Position numbers and translations under genes: made by a program
Notes under the pieces: model-generated
Told to the model about the DNA's origin: nothing
What the model saw: only the letters and a program-made list of their open reading frames with translations
Database searches by the model: none
In this document: piece by piece, positions 41,785 through 53,371 of the stretch
How positions within the stretch are numbered: position 1 is the first letter of the stretch
Layout of the letters: each line of letters opens with the position of its first letter
Assembly: GCA_963580455.1 (NCBI GenBank)
Contig: OY756957.1
Location: forward strand, 26,256,501-26,320,500
Length of the DNA: 64,000 nucleotides
Source: Euonymus europaeus
Taxonomy: Eukaryota > Streptophyta > Magnoliopsida > Celastrales > Celastraceae
Direction of reading: 5' to 3'

Positions 41785-41846
41785 TGTTAGTGCCAAATTG
41801 ACGACCTGCGGCTCCTCTGTGACCGTGTCCCAATTTGACCCTAACA
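41785..41846. repeat. 62-bp foldback
   Basis: Ends are inverted: TGTTAGTGCCAAATTG at the left and CAATTTGACCCTAACA at the right, with about 30 unpaired bases between. It forms the right edge of the LTR remnant and could be the residue of a small TIR element. Confidence 0.6.
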
Positions 41847-41851
41847 GCTAT

Positions 41852-42913
41852 ATATAGACTTACAGCTTAAGATGGATAAGCGATCGTATCAAGAAAGATA
41901 TGGCATTGTATGATCAATGAGTTCAATTAATCATTAATTAGCAGAACAGTATACTTTCCTTGCAAGTTTGTCTCTGTTAACAAAGAAAAAGAAACTCCTC
42001 TTATTCACTCATGATCATAACTCTCTGTATTTATCTCTCTCTCTCTCTATATATATATATATGTTGACCCTTAGTGGGCCAAATCTATTGGATCAATTAA
42101 CAACTTTAAGATTCGGTACAAGAATGGCCTCGCCATTAAGCCCATGGGCCGGGCTTGGGTACCAAACAATGTTATTAACACAAATGATAAATTTATGTTA
42201 TCATCTAGCTATATATGCTGAGCCTAGGTGGACCAAATATTTGGATCAATAAATATCTTTCAGATTCACTTTAGGTTAATCCGAATAGAGGGCTTGGTAT
42301 TACAATGATAATAGGAATCAAATTGCAATACAATGTTTCGTATCAATTTAATGTAAACGTGTAGTGTGATGAGATTATGTGATAATAAGAATATTTAAAA
42401 AACAAAAAAAATAATTCTAATAACATTTAAATTTTAATATTTTTATTACAAAATTAAACATTTGTTGCTTGAAAAAATTATCCGAAATTATTTGTATCTC
42501 ATGTACATCTACATACATGTATACTTTATTTTCAGATCTATTTTTAATATATACTCATATTTCAGTGTTGGTGTTCACGAAAGGCTCTCTAGACACTCGC
42601 GAACACTTAAGAGCAAATGCATTCTCTTTCAATTCCTAGTGAACTCATAGTTAGTTTTAGTGCAATTATAGCTTAATGTAAGGTAGTCATTAGTTCTAAG
42701 TACAATTAGGGAGACATTTTATAGTTTTTCCATCCTCTTTTGGACTTTTTCCTAAGAGATTTGGTATCCTTACAATCGTTTGATCTTCATATTTGCAATA
42801 AAATATTCATATTTCACCCAATTTTCGTTCAATTATGCGCGAGTACGATTAGTTTATCTGCAAACAATATATGTTAATTTGAATTTGATTTGCCTATAAA
42901 AGGAAGCATTTGA
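41852..42913. other. Intergenic, no gene supported
   Basis: AT-rich with a CT/TA tract at 42034-42062. The phrases GGACCAAATATTTGGATCAAT and GGCCAAATCTATTGGATCAAT (about 42228 and 42077) indicate a small local repeat. No conserved frame. Confidence 0.45.
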
Positions 42914-42925
42914 TAAGGTATTTGA

Positions 42926-43128
42926 ATATTTTTTATGCCAATGGGGGAATACCAAACAGAAATAAAGAGGCTCAATGAGACAATGAGCTACACAAAAAAG
43001 GATAACACTCTTTCTTTTTTACAACTCTCACTATAATGATGATAAATCTCACTGAAATTGCTAGCAAGGAGATTCGAACAACAAAAGATCTCTCCCTCCC
43101 TACACACAACCAGGTTATCACCTTTTGG
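42926..43128 (-). mobile_element. SINE with target site duplication, minus orientation
   Basis: Perfect 12-base direct repeats TAAGGTATTTGA flank it (42914-42925 and 43129-43140). On the minus strand the head carries an A-box-like GTGATAACCTGGTTGTG and a B-box GTTCGAATCTCC, followed by a body and an A/T-rich end (GGCATAAAAAATATTC). A 203-base length, a tRNA-like head and a duplication of this size are all typical of plant SINEs. Confidence 0.75.
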
Positions 43129-43299
43129 TAAGGTATTTGATGAGATAGTTGTCGGTATATGTGGCATAATATTGCAGATCGATTGATGAAAAAAATCTCA
43201 TTCAGTCATGCATATAAAATATGAGATATGAAAAAAAGCTGGTGCCATATTTAATTGATTTATTATCAATAATTGAAAGCAGAAATTAAGATGAAATCG

Positions 43300-43485
43300 A
43301 GAGTGCTTATGGCCAGCAACAACAACGATATCCCACTCCCGAGTCTATGCATTCACCTTTGGAACCTCCTTCGTTACGGCAAGTTGCATTGCAATCTGGG
43401 TACGAGGAACATGGCCCCGGTACGCATAGCAGCGTTAGTTTTGCCTCACCAGTTGCTCCACCATTAGCAGATCCCACTGATTAAC
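43300..43485 (+). other. Unidentified coding-like fragment
   Basis: GC-balanced stretch unlike its AT-rich surroundings. One frame reads MHSPLEPPSLRQVALQSGYE and continues with THSSVSFASPVAPPLADPTD to a stop near 43483; another reads MASNNNDIPLPSLCIHLW. Neither is recognised. It could be a captured exon or a gene relic. Confidence 0.2.
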
Positions 43486-43489
43486 ACAC

Positions 43490-44336
43490 ATATATATATA
43501 TATATATAATTTTTTTCAATTTTGTTCATCGACAGTATGTTTAATTAGTACGCATATGGAAATTATTTTATTTTCATTATCGGGAGAACATAATTGAGAG
43601 ACCTAAATAAAACGTACCTGAAACAATGCAAAGCAAAGCAATGCAAAAGACGGCCACCGAGGTGTTGGAACTTGAGACTCTGCCGGTTTTCATCTTCTTT
43701 CTCCTTCTTCCTTAATTTTTTTAATTTCTCGTTTGTGTTGAAGAAAACAAGTTCAATCATAATATATACGTGTGTGTGTGTGTGTTTAATATTCCATTTT
43801 TTGGGAAGGAAATTTTTTTGACCTTTTCGTTTGTAACGTAATAAATTTTGAATTAAATTTATTTGTGTGTTTTTTAATATTCCAGTTTTAGGAAAGGTAA
43901 TAAATTTTGGATTTTCTGTGCATAATAATTAGATGATTTCCTCTTGATATATTTAGTTAGAGGGATTTTCATATATTTTCTTGGATTACACATTATATAA
44001 TTGCAAGAGATACTATATATATATATATATATTGTAGTTCTCATATGAGATCCTAACTTGTGTAAGGACCAAAATATTATTTTTAAATAAATTTATATTT
44101 ACATTTTAATATATTTTACGAATTAAATGATATATATTTTTTGTTTGAAATAAAAATAACATTTTATATGAAAAATAAATGATAATTTTGGATTGTTAGG
44201 TATGAAACAAACGACATTTCATATACTTATTAGGTTGCATTTAATTATTTTTGTGGAACAGTAATTATACGATTTTCTTTGTAAAATTAATAAAAATAAA
44301 AATAAAAATTTCATAAATTAAAAAAAAAAGCCTAAA
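43490..44336. other. Intergenic, no gene supported
   Basis: AT-rich, with (TA)n at 43490-43508 and 44012-44031 and (TG)n at 43770-43785. No conserved frame or terminal repeats seen. Confidence 0.5.
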
Positions 44337-44480
44337 AATGACCTCAAAAGTTAGGTCTACGTATGGTCAATTAGATAGGCTATGGGCCAAAGTATGAAAG
44401 CAATGACCACAAAAGTTAGGACTACGTATGGTCAATTAGATAGGCTATGGGCCAAAGTTTGAAAGCAATGACCCCAAAAA
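44337..44480. repeat. 65-bp tandem repeat, about 2.2 copies
   Basis: Units start AATGACCTCAAAAGTTAG (44337), AATGACCACAAAAGTTAG (44402) and a partial third AATGACCCCAAAA (44467). The two full copies differ at only a few positions and share GGTCAATTAGATAGGCTATG. Confidence 0.9.
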
Positions 44481-45589
44481 ATGTAGAGCCCATTACACGG
44501 ACCTCGAGGCAACCTGTACTCTCATGGGCCTTCCCTGCTCTTTTCCACTGACCACTGAAAACTTATGGGCCCAAAAGTCATACAATGCAACATTAATGTA
44601 CAAAAAGCGAGTAGGGTTGGTTACAAAAGAATCAAACGTTAAAACCCTCAACCTCCCTCTTGGCGATGCCAATTTTTCAACAAAAACCTGAGCATGCAAA
44701 TTCCTTTGGAGTCGCCCCTATACGAGCATCGAAGACCCTGTAATTTCGAGCCATGAAGACTTCTCGTGGGCAGGGTTCGATGCACCCGTGTCTTGGATGA
44801 GTTACTAAAAAAAACATGGCATTGCCATTGATAATAATCCATTAAGATTAGCCAAAGAAGATTCATACATGACAGTAACATAAATGGAATGTTCAAACTT
44901 CAAACCAAACTTTATGGGATCATATCTTTAATTAAGAGAAAACAAGTAGGAATTGCATACCCAAATAGCATATATGTAAACTGATTACTATGTTTTAAGA
45001 AGAACGAACTAAACAAAGTTAAAAACTTTAAGCATGAACATATATATATATATATTATAATTTATATATATATCTGCCATACAATATCTGAGTAGCTAGT
45101 AAACATTCCCATCTTTCCCTGTCAGATGTGTATACGGAACATGACTGATCTGAAGCTAAATCCATGCTCTCTTAATTCTTTTATTTTCTTTTGTTTTTGT
45201 AGTAAGGGAGTTGCAGCTTCAAATAATCAAAGTATAGGGTATAGACAACATACCTACCGCATAAAGTCTGAACCCCAGATGTTCACACAGTACAATAAAT
45301 CACTAAAATGCCAACATCACTCTAAAGTGAAAGATTCTGCTTCATCACAGTCTCATGGAGAACATATACTGTTCTGAAAGATGGATACAGATCTCAAATC
45401 TGCATCATTGATACACAAAATCAACCAATAAGTCAATAACAAATGAGGCAGTAGAATCATCAATAACGATTACTTTGATTGACCTAAACATTTGGAGCTG
45501 CTAGCTAGGGAACCATAACAAGAGGCCAAGAGCACGATCTTTGAACACTTGAATAAATCTAAAGAAACTAAAAGAAAAAGCCATTTATT

Positions 45590-45695
45590 GCCGCTGCAGC
45601 ATCATCAAGATTCTCATATATCATCAAAGAGGGACACCGAGAGATTCGGTAACCCTAAAAGGATTTGTGAATCATGAAGATGCTGCATCTGCAAA
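45590..45695 (-). ncRNA. MIR172: MIR172 microRNA precursor hairpin
   Basis: Minus-strand transcript. The 3' arm at 45594-45614 is a 21-mer that begins AGAATCTTGATGATG and ends CTGCAG, identical to the G-ending forms of plant miR172. The 5' arm at 45666-45686 begins GCAGCATCTTCATG and ends ATTCACA, matching known miR172 star strands and pairing with the mature sequence apart from a few mismatches. The loop is about 50 bases. miR172 represses AP2-like transcription factors, mostly through translation, and promotes the juvenile-to-adult transition, flowering and floral patterning. Arm order (star 5', mature 3') is the canonical one for this family. The primary transcript likely begins near 46000 and extends past 45590. 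Confidence 0.95.
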
Positions 45696-46029
45696 CAACG
45701 ACTGGTGAGCTGCTTTAAATAATCAGATCTCGGTCGTCCTCATCCACCATCATCATGAAGAAAAAGAAACGAATCATGGTTTGATTAATTGCCCACAAAG
45801 ATAGAGAACCCTAACCCTAACTAAATCATACATACCCGTCAAGAATTAAAAAAAAAAAGGTGAAACAAGAAAGAACATATATCTAGATGAGAGTTAAAAA
45901 ACGCTTCAAAAGTTGAAGACCTACTCGATTGAATGAGCAACAAAAACCCAATACATGAGACTCGATCAACCAAAAAGAAGAAATAAACAACTCAAGAGAT
46001 GAGTATACAAAATCAAGAGATCAAGGGGG

Positions 46030-46100
46030 TATAAATATACGTAGAAGATTAGAGAGAGAGGGAGAGTGAGTGACGAATAATGAATAAGAGAGATAGGAAA
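46030..46100 (-). promoter_or_regulatory. Putative MIR172 core promoter
   Basis: On the minus strand a TATATTTATA string at about 46030-46040 follows a CT-rich tract (46049-46068), a common arrangement in plant promoters. It lies about 350 bases upstream of the hairpin. Assigned from position and composition. Confidence 0.35.
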
Positions 46101-46239
46101 AGATTAGATTGGTTGGTGCCAAGAGATTTGTCAGATAAGAAAGAGAGCGTGTAGGAAGGGGGTGCGTGTATAGATACAACGGTTAGACATCGTAATCTTA
46201 AGTGGCAAATTTTAAAAAATATCTTCAAAATCACTCTGA

Positions 46240-47937
46240 CTTAGTTACTTCCCTTACAGAGTGTCAACCATAAATGTACCCAATCTCGGAATGAAACATT
46301 TAACCAGTAATAGTAACATTTAGATTCAAGAATAAATACCTGTTTTCTTCCTCAACAAGCATATTTGTGTCAAGTGGTTGTGGGTCTCTGTCATCTGATC
46401 TTCCAACGAATTCAATTTAAGGTTACTTGCTTTGATCCCTTATTTGCCATAAATGTACCCTCTTAGCTCTTTTTTCCATTGAGAGTGAGCTTTCCCCAGT
46501 AAAACACTTTTCACACAAACACACACACACACACATATATATATATAAGTCCCAAAGTAAATAACACTTTTTAGCCAAGGAAAGATAGGAATTTTTCAAC
46601 TCAGTCAAAGAAAATATTTTAAAGTTCTATCACCGAAAATGTGAAAATGGGTCACCAATTTCAAAGTTTTGATTAATCAAAGTAATCGTCAACACAATTT
46701 CCCACTTAGAGTAAAACAAATTGTAATAATGTTTTTATTTTAATAAAAAAATTGATGGCGGAGTAATTAAATGGTTATCTTTTGATGATTCAAAAGGTTA
46801 TTTAGTTCCTTAATTAACGTACTTGTGAATTGTGATTCCCCTACTCCCATCACTTAATTTTTTATTTATTTCTTGAGTAATGTTATTTTCATTCAAAATT
46901 CAAAATAGGACCCTAATTTTATCCTCGAATTTATATGGCATGTGTTCTGACCATTGATTATAAATACATACGTATGACTCACTTTACATCCAATACTTCA
47001 CGTTAACTGGTGATCAAATGTGAGTTACACTTTAGGGGTCTCAAACATTATCCTTTTCCACCTTGACACGGCTACAACTTTATTTGTGTATTAACTTTTT
47101 TCCTTGTGTGATTAAGCACCACTTACAGGACTAGGAAAACCAGTCTTGACACAGCTGAAGTAGTAGTATATATAGCTCTGTTCACCTTGGTTCATGCATC
47201 ACTCATAGGTAATTTGAAACGCCCCATTTTGAATTATAATTAACTTTTTCTCCATAATTCTCATTAGCTTTCTTTTCACTTTTAACTTCTTGGATATGTA
47301 CAAAGAACTGAAATCCAATTAAATGGATTGTTTTGTATCTCAAATCTAGTAACAAGACCAATTTGTCACGAACCAACTAATCGTTTTCTGCACCTTTTTT
47401 CGGTGGGAATATGCAATCACTACTCTTGAGATGTGCAACTCAATGAATCTACATAATAGCCCACAAATTCTGCGCTTACTTGAAAGAATAAGGCAGAATT
47501 CTTTCAAATTGATACTTAGTTAAAATCAAAGTGATCGACAATTTACGGTTTTATGCGATCCGAGAATCTTGTTGCATATTACTACTAACCCTAAACTAAA
47601 ATAGTAACTACAGAGTAGCATAAATATTAATATATATTATATGAAGAAAATAAGAATCGATCCTATCATCAAGTGGGTTCAAGTATGACATCCATATAGG
47701 GCCACGTTTGCGACTCTACATGGCATAACCATTTCATCAACATAGTAAATCGATTGTTATAATTGTTGGCGAGTCAATTTGTATATAACCTCGAGAGTTC
47801 GAAATCCATTCTCTTCTCCTTTGGCAGCGAAAAAAATGTTTGTCAAAAATAGAGACAGAAAATTGTAAGTTGAATTTGGATTTTGAGTAGAGATGTTGAG
47901 AATAATATCCTATCACCTCGAATTAACCACTAACCAC

Positions 47938-47976
<39 letters not shown>

Positions 47977-48438
47977 TTATTGACGACGTGCCCACAACCG
48001 TACGGAGTCTTTTATAGAGAAGTGAGTGAGAGGGTAGAGAGAGAAAGAAGCAGCGAAGACGGAGGAGAGATTAATGACACAATCCTCGTACCTGGTCCAG
48101 CCACCAATGACTTTCACGTTACCCTAATAAATTATTGTTTTATTTATATATTATAATTACATCATCATTAATAATATTAATCACTTGATCTTTCCAGTTA
48201 ATCTTGACAAGTGTACCTTGTTTATTGGGGAAAGAAAGAGAATCCTAGTACGCCTTTTTAAAATTTGATTCGCTGGAGATCTTCTTTTCAGACATAGTGG
48301 GGACCACCCACTTTTTCTAGTGGCCTACAACAGGATTATCCTCTCTTTTTTAGTTTTTTAACAACCTAAACAGAACGATAATTCAACTGTTCCTCAAAAA
48401 TCTGATGGCTGTCCCTATAAATTAGTTACACTCTCTCA
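46240..48438. other. Intergenic, no gene supported
   Basis: Probable upstream region of MIR172, then AT-rich DNA. Contains (CA)n/(TA)n at 46517-46546, a (GA)n run at 47941-47968 followed by nine guanines, and the 46930-47020 relative of the 34440 repeat. No conserved frame. Confidence 0.45.
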
Positions 48439-48874
48439 GGGCAATCACAATAGTCATTATTTATTGGAGATAACAAATGTCGTTAATCACAATAGTCATT
48501 ATTTATTGGAGATAACAAATGTCGTTGAGAGATATGTTTTTGCTGATGTGATTATATTGGAATATATATTTTGTTGATGTGACTGTAACAAAAGATGTGT
48601 TTTACTAATGTGACTTAACTTTTGAGTAATACAAGCGGGATCTAATATTAATTTTAGTGGGGAAAAATATGGAAGAATGAAATGTTAATAGCTTGACTAA
48701 TGAGTAATGAAAAAATTATATTTGGAGATATGTTTTACTTATATGATTGTATTGAAATACTTGTTTTGTTGATGTTAATAAATATGTGGGAAAACTTTAA
48801 TTTTTGTGTAATAGAGGTGAGATCTAATTGAAGAGTTAATGAGGACATTAAAACTTTACGTTGTGGTGATTCTT
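48439..48874 (+). mobile_element. MITE, family also seen at 49676 and 50650
   Basis: The left end is GGGCAATCACAATAG and the right end, reversed, is AAGAATCACCACAAC, an imperfect terminal repeat. The interior repeats GATATGTTTT...TGATGTGA phrases in two related halves. No coding capacity. Confidence 0.55.
48443..48526. repeat. 42-bp tandem duplication at MITE left end
   Basis: Two adjacent identical 42-base units starting AATCACAATAGTCATTATTT (48443 and 48485). Confidence 0.9.
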
Positions 48875-48879
48875 AATTT

Positions 48880-49675
48880 TTTTTTAAAAAATATATATAT
48901 ATTTTGTGTTTTGATCGGAATTATGAATTCAACATTATATTTTTGATACCTGACAAAAAATAAAATTGAACATAAAAATAACAGTACAATTTTGAACCAT
49001 TGAATATTTAATGTCTCTTTCAATATGAATTTAATTTTTATTTCAAAAAAAACATTCATCATTAGACTTGTAATCTCGATCAAAACTCAATCATAATTTT
49101 TTTTTAAAAAATAAAATTTGTAAAGCAATTAAATTTATTTACAATGGGTTCCACTATAATTACAAAAGATCCCGAATTTCTAAAAAAAATCTTGCCGTAT
49201 TTCTATTTACGACACAATCATTCGTTCAATATCCTCTTGTGGGCCTAGCTAGTGATATACAAAAAAAAAACTGTTTTTGCTTGCATTAATAATATAAGTT
49301 ACTCTAATTTTTTCTCTTCATAATTAGTTTAATTAGGGGCCTGGTCTGACCTGGCTACACATGTGGCGCTGCAGCCGAACCAAGTCTGAAATGATGCGTC
49401 AAGCACATGCAGCCGCAGCTGGTGCTAAACTGCTAATGTGCTATATATATATATATATATATATATATGTTCTTTCTGATCCCTCCACCTAATTAGCTTC
49501 TTCCGATCCATTAATCTTAAACAAGCATAGTTCAAGCCGAGTTTTGACTAAACTGTGTGAAATGCTTGAGTTATTAAGAAACATATAGCTCCCACGTCTT
49601 ATCATATGATCAATCACCAAGGTCTGCTGCCAACTGCCAACAAATTTTGAAAATGGTTTCACATCTATCTCATAA
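48880..49675. other. Intergenic, no gene supported
   Basis: AT-rich, with A/T homopolymers and a (TA)n run of about 13 units at 49441-49468. The GC-richer stretch at 49335-49440 has no conserved frame. Confidence 0.5.
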
Positions 49676-49950
49676 AAATATAATTTTTAATACAATCAAT
49701 ACAGTATAACACATATTTTAATATTGTCACATAAGCAAAACACATCTCTCAATACAAAATTATTATCCAACCCAACTATTTTCCTATCTTTCATACTATC
49801 CTATCAAATTTACACCAAAATCAAGACGGGATCTCACCTTTATTACAAAAAGTCAAGTCACATCATCATCCACTTCACCAAAATACATATCTCAATACAA
49901 CCACATCAACAAAACACATTTTTTAATAGAATTACATTAGCAACTAATGA
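49676..49950 (-). mobile_element. MITE copy, reverse orientation
   Basis: Reads as the reverse of the 48439/50650 family: ATACATATCTCAATACAACC, CATCAACAAAACACAT and GCAACTAATGATCC occur in the same order as in the fragment at 1-206. Ends are not sharply defined. Confidence 0.45.
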
Positions 49951-50219
49951 TCCATTATCTTTGGCACATTGTGATTTCCTAATACAAATAATAAGAGGGA
50001 GAATTTCAGATAGACGTGACTTGGTGTTGTTTCCAATGAAACGAGGATGAGAAAGTCTACCTGCCTAGTCTGGCCTTAATTACATCAACGTCGAATAATG
50101 AGTCTGAGTGTGAGTTTTGATGCCCAAAACTGCGGTGTTCTTGTTCATCATGGAATTTAATTGCCTCTCTCTCTTTCTGTCAATTTACTGTATATTTGAG
50201 TCCACTAGCTATATATATA

Positions 50220-50283
50220 TATATATCTGTTTTTTGACAGAATCTATATATATCTGTTTTTTGACAGAATCTATATATATCTA
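50220..50283. repeat. 27-bp tandem repeat
   Basis: The unit TATATATCTG plus TTTTTTGACAGAATC occurs twice in full, ending in a third TATATATCTA. Confidence 0.8.
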
Positions 50284-50649
50284 TCGAACACACATAATTA
50301 CTTCTCAGTCCATAGTGAAATCAACCCTCCATTGTCAAGTTCAACCAGTAGAACCAGTAAATTTATGGGTATATCATTAGTTTTAAGGAAGAATTGAAAG
50401 TGAAAGGAGACGGAGAGTCAATGAGCTAGGGTCATTTACAGTGATTGCATGATCTTGACTATGATGATGCCATGCAACGCATGCAAGAGATTACTTGCTA
50501 CTTCTACTTTTCTCGATGATTCAATCAATGGTGTCATTAATTCACGGCATCAAAAGGCACAAAATGGTCAGAGAAATTCAGATCTCTCTATACTTACATT
50601 ATCTAAGAAAATGTCAATCTTTGATTGTGTGTTTTCCTTCCTCTGGGTA

Positions 50650-50973
50650 GAGCAACCACAATGTAATATTTTGTTAATATCGATGATGACTATGTGACTT
50701 GATTTTTTATAAAAAATATGAGACACAATTTTAATTTTGGTGTAAATATAACAGGGATAGAATGAAGAATGAGAAATTAGTTGATTTGACTAAAATTAAA
50801 AGAATTAATAAAATGTTTTGAGATTTGTGTTTTCGTAATGTGACAATATTAAAAAATAAATTTTGATGATACGATTGTATTGAAAGATACGTGTGTTTAA
50901 ATTTTATGTAATAGAAGTGTGATAAAAAATATGGATTAGTCGTCCCAATAAATACTAATCATTGTGACTGCTC
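50650..50973 (+). mobile_element. MITE with 14-bp terminal inverted repeats
   Basis: The left terminal repeat is GAGCAACCACAATG (50650-50663). The right one (50960-50973), reversed, is GAGCAGTCACAATG, with two mismatches. The interior is AT-rich with no frame. A TA lies outside the left end and TTA outside the right, so the target duplication is TA-like but ambiguous. Confidence 0.65.
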
Positions 50974-51379
50974 TTATATATAACTGATTCAAGGTGGCTC
51001 TGCAGGTGTCGATATACGATTGGTTGTATTAAAGAATGCATGTTTTTTTTGCTTTTCTTTATTGGTTGACCTAGTCAGCTTCCATTCAAAATATGTGACT
51101 CTGAGTACATTGGATCAATTAGCATCATCCTATACAGACTCTTGTAGTGGCCATGATCCAAACACTTTCACTCAATTATCGCAATCCATATATTCCTCCG
51201 CCATAAGTGAGGCTTTTAATAAAATTAATGAGGTACCGTCCTCTTTTATCAAAAAAAAAAAATTATCGCAACCCATATATTGTTTTATCCATCGTTGTAT
51301 TTAAATGTCTTTAGGTATATAGTTGAGTAATATAAGCGCTCCATCTTATCATTGTTGTATTTTGATGATTCTTTGCTTT

Positions 51380-51789
51380 TGTTGCAGAATCAAGAAGAAG
51401 ATCAGAATCAGAAGAAGAAGAAGAAGATGGCGATAGAGTAGAGAAAGAAGACAGAGAGTTCAGAGTACGTAGCATAGTAATGCAAATGTATTTCATTCAC
51501 TTGACTCAAACGTTACAAATGTACAAGAATATATATACACAAGTCACTGACATGAGCAACGGTCAGTATACACCTGTATAAATAGTACAAGTTTAAATTT
51601 AAATAAAAGCTATTCAATTACTTCCACCAGTGGGCCAAGATGGACCACCTTACAAAATATAAACTAACTGTAAAGAAGCCCAAGAAACTAACATCTACCC
51701 AAGATATAAGAAGCCTAAGAAGGTCTTCTCTTGCACACATGATTCAATCAACAAAGCCCTAATAGATGAAAGAAAAACCAGTTGAAACA
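51380..51789 (-). mobile_element. LTR, copia-like, minus orientation (probable solo LTR)
   Basis: Read on the minus strand it starts TGTTTCAACTGG and ends GATTCTGCAACA, so it has TG...CA ends with a TGTT/AACA terminal repeat. A TATA-like CTATTTATACAG lies mid-way, and a CT-rich TCTTCTTCTTCTTCTTCTGA fills the last fifth, as in many copia LTRs. No internal coding sequence lies next to it and no exact target duplication was found. Confidence 0.5.
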
Positions 51790-53370
51790 AATTTATTGTC
51801 GTTGAGTCTTTCTTACTATCCTTTATACTTTATTATTAATTTGTTAATTTTCATTGTCTATGGAATATGATTATGGGAAGAAATTTATAATTGCTCTTAT
51901 TTTTAATGCGATTTTGGGAATTAGTGTATAAACTTATTTTTTTATTCACTTAATCACTCGAATACTTGAGTGACTAAGGTTTATTGTTACGATTATTGTA
52001 TAAGATTTTTTTGTCTATTTTATTGAGTGGATTTTTGATGAAAAAAAGTTGAATATTGCAGATTATAAGCATCAAATATATTTGAAGATGCGTAACAGAA
52101 TTCAGGATATGCTAAAAGATCTCCTAAAGTTAATATGAGCCTAGTGATCGAAATGTTATAGGAGATGGGGAGATACGAACATTGAAGAAGGTCGCGTGAA
52201 TGAGAATTGTGTATAAAAATTGTGTGAGTATCGTCTCTTTGTAGATTTTTCTTATTTTTAATAAGGTATCACTATGCCATGTCGTTTTGGGCATCCAAAT
52301 GATTTAATTCGGCCCTGTATTTACTCGAAATTACTCTTAACGGGCTAAACCCTGCCAGGCAATACTGGGCCTTTACAACACGTAAACTCATTATTAATCC
52401 AATTGAATTAGCGGGCCGTGTATTATGCTTGCTGTAATTGGGCCCTTTTGGCTACTTGGGCCGAAATCATCATGAATCACATGGAGCCCAAACAAGAACC
52501 GGAATCCCCAACTGTATGAACACGTGATTTGCGATAACATTTAGGCATTTACCAAATCACTACTGTGCACGACCAAATTTGTTCAATCCCTAAATTGGAA
52601 CAAATCAATTTCATACATTTTGTTGAAGACTCGTTCCTTAATTGATTCAGATATTTGTACATGATCTATCTAAAATAAAATAAAAATCTCTTGCACAAGA
52701 CTCTTGTATAAATATGATCAAATATTATAGAGAACATGTATGCACCGTCCGTATCGATATGAATCTATAACAAAAAGTTAGTTATCAATGCCAAAACATT
52801 GATCTCCGCTTACTAATCTGAAATATTCAAGAAGACTAAAAATCAGAATCTACTGAATTAGACGACGTGGTATTATAGGTAGAAGCCAAAATGATGAGCA
52901 TTACGAGTGTCGATGACTGATTTTGATATGTATTTTTACATATTTTAGTCAAATCATTTTGTTACTTATTGGTGAGTTATGTTGATTTTTAATCAATTTT
53001 TTCGATCAATCATAATATAAAATATGTAATTTTTTATATAAAAAAAAATGCAAACCAATTGATTTTGGTCTATTTCGATTTTGACGGGGTTTTTTTTTTT
53101 TTGATAGCGGATGGAGCATCCATTAATTTGAGCACAGGCTCCTCTTCCTAGGGCAATAGCGAAGAAATCCTCAAGTTCTGGTGGCCAAAATAGTCATTCT
53201 TCGGTGGCTCTACGTGCCTCATGTACTTCATCGACTTTTTCATCTGACAGTCTCCACCTCAAATTGGTGTCCTGCATCCCTCATCTTTCATTTCCATGAA
53301 CAAGCGAATGAATCTTTAATCTCTATAGAAAAGCTTGTTTTATTGTTTTGTGTTTAAAATGATTATTTTA
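51790..53370. other. Intergenic, no gene supported
   Basis: AT-rich. At 53090-53340 a long T-run is followed by a GC-balanced stretch, possibly a reversed poly(A) retroelement end, not identified. No gene. Confidence 0.4.
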
Positions 53371-53371
53371 G

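Larger units (their letters stand above)
38867..41846 (+). mobile_element. LTR retrotransposon remnant: left LTR interrupted by a hAT element, short internal region
   Basis: The LTR sequence (TGTAGTGACCAAAATTGG ... GGGCTCTACA, 38867-41583) is split by the hAT insertion at 38906-40771. Without it the LTR is about 840 bases and matches, along its length, the LTR at 62379-63138 (shared TTTGACTAGTCAAA, GGTGTTCGCCATGGCCTTG, GTCCGACACGTCTGTCAG-type string, CCACCTCCACTGGAGG, TCCGGTCTTTGGGATCTTAC). Directly after the end lies ATTTGGCGCCAATCGTGGGG, the position and form of a tRNA primer-binding site. Only about 260 internal bases remain, ending TAACA at 41846. GCTAT flanks both 38862-38866 and 41847-41851, which could be a 5-base target duplication, though it may be chance. 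Confidence 0.7.

Noticed and set aside
47941..47976. (GA)n followed by a G run, considered as a regulatory element
   Set aside because: Ordinary microsatellite with no adjacent gene; the overlapping 87-codon frame is created by the repeat.
48443..48526. Two direct repeats considered as a CRISPR-like array
   Set aside because: Adjacent tandem duplication without spacers, in plant nuclear DNA and inside a MITE.
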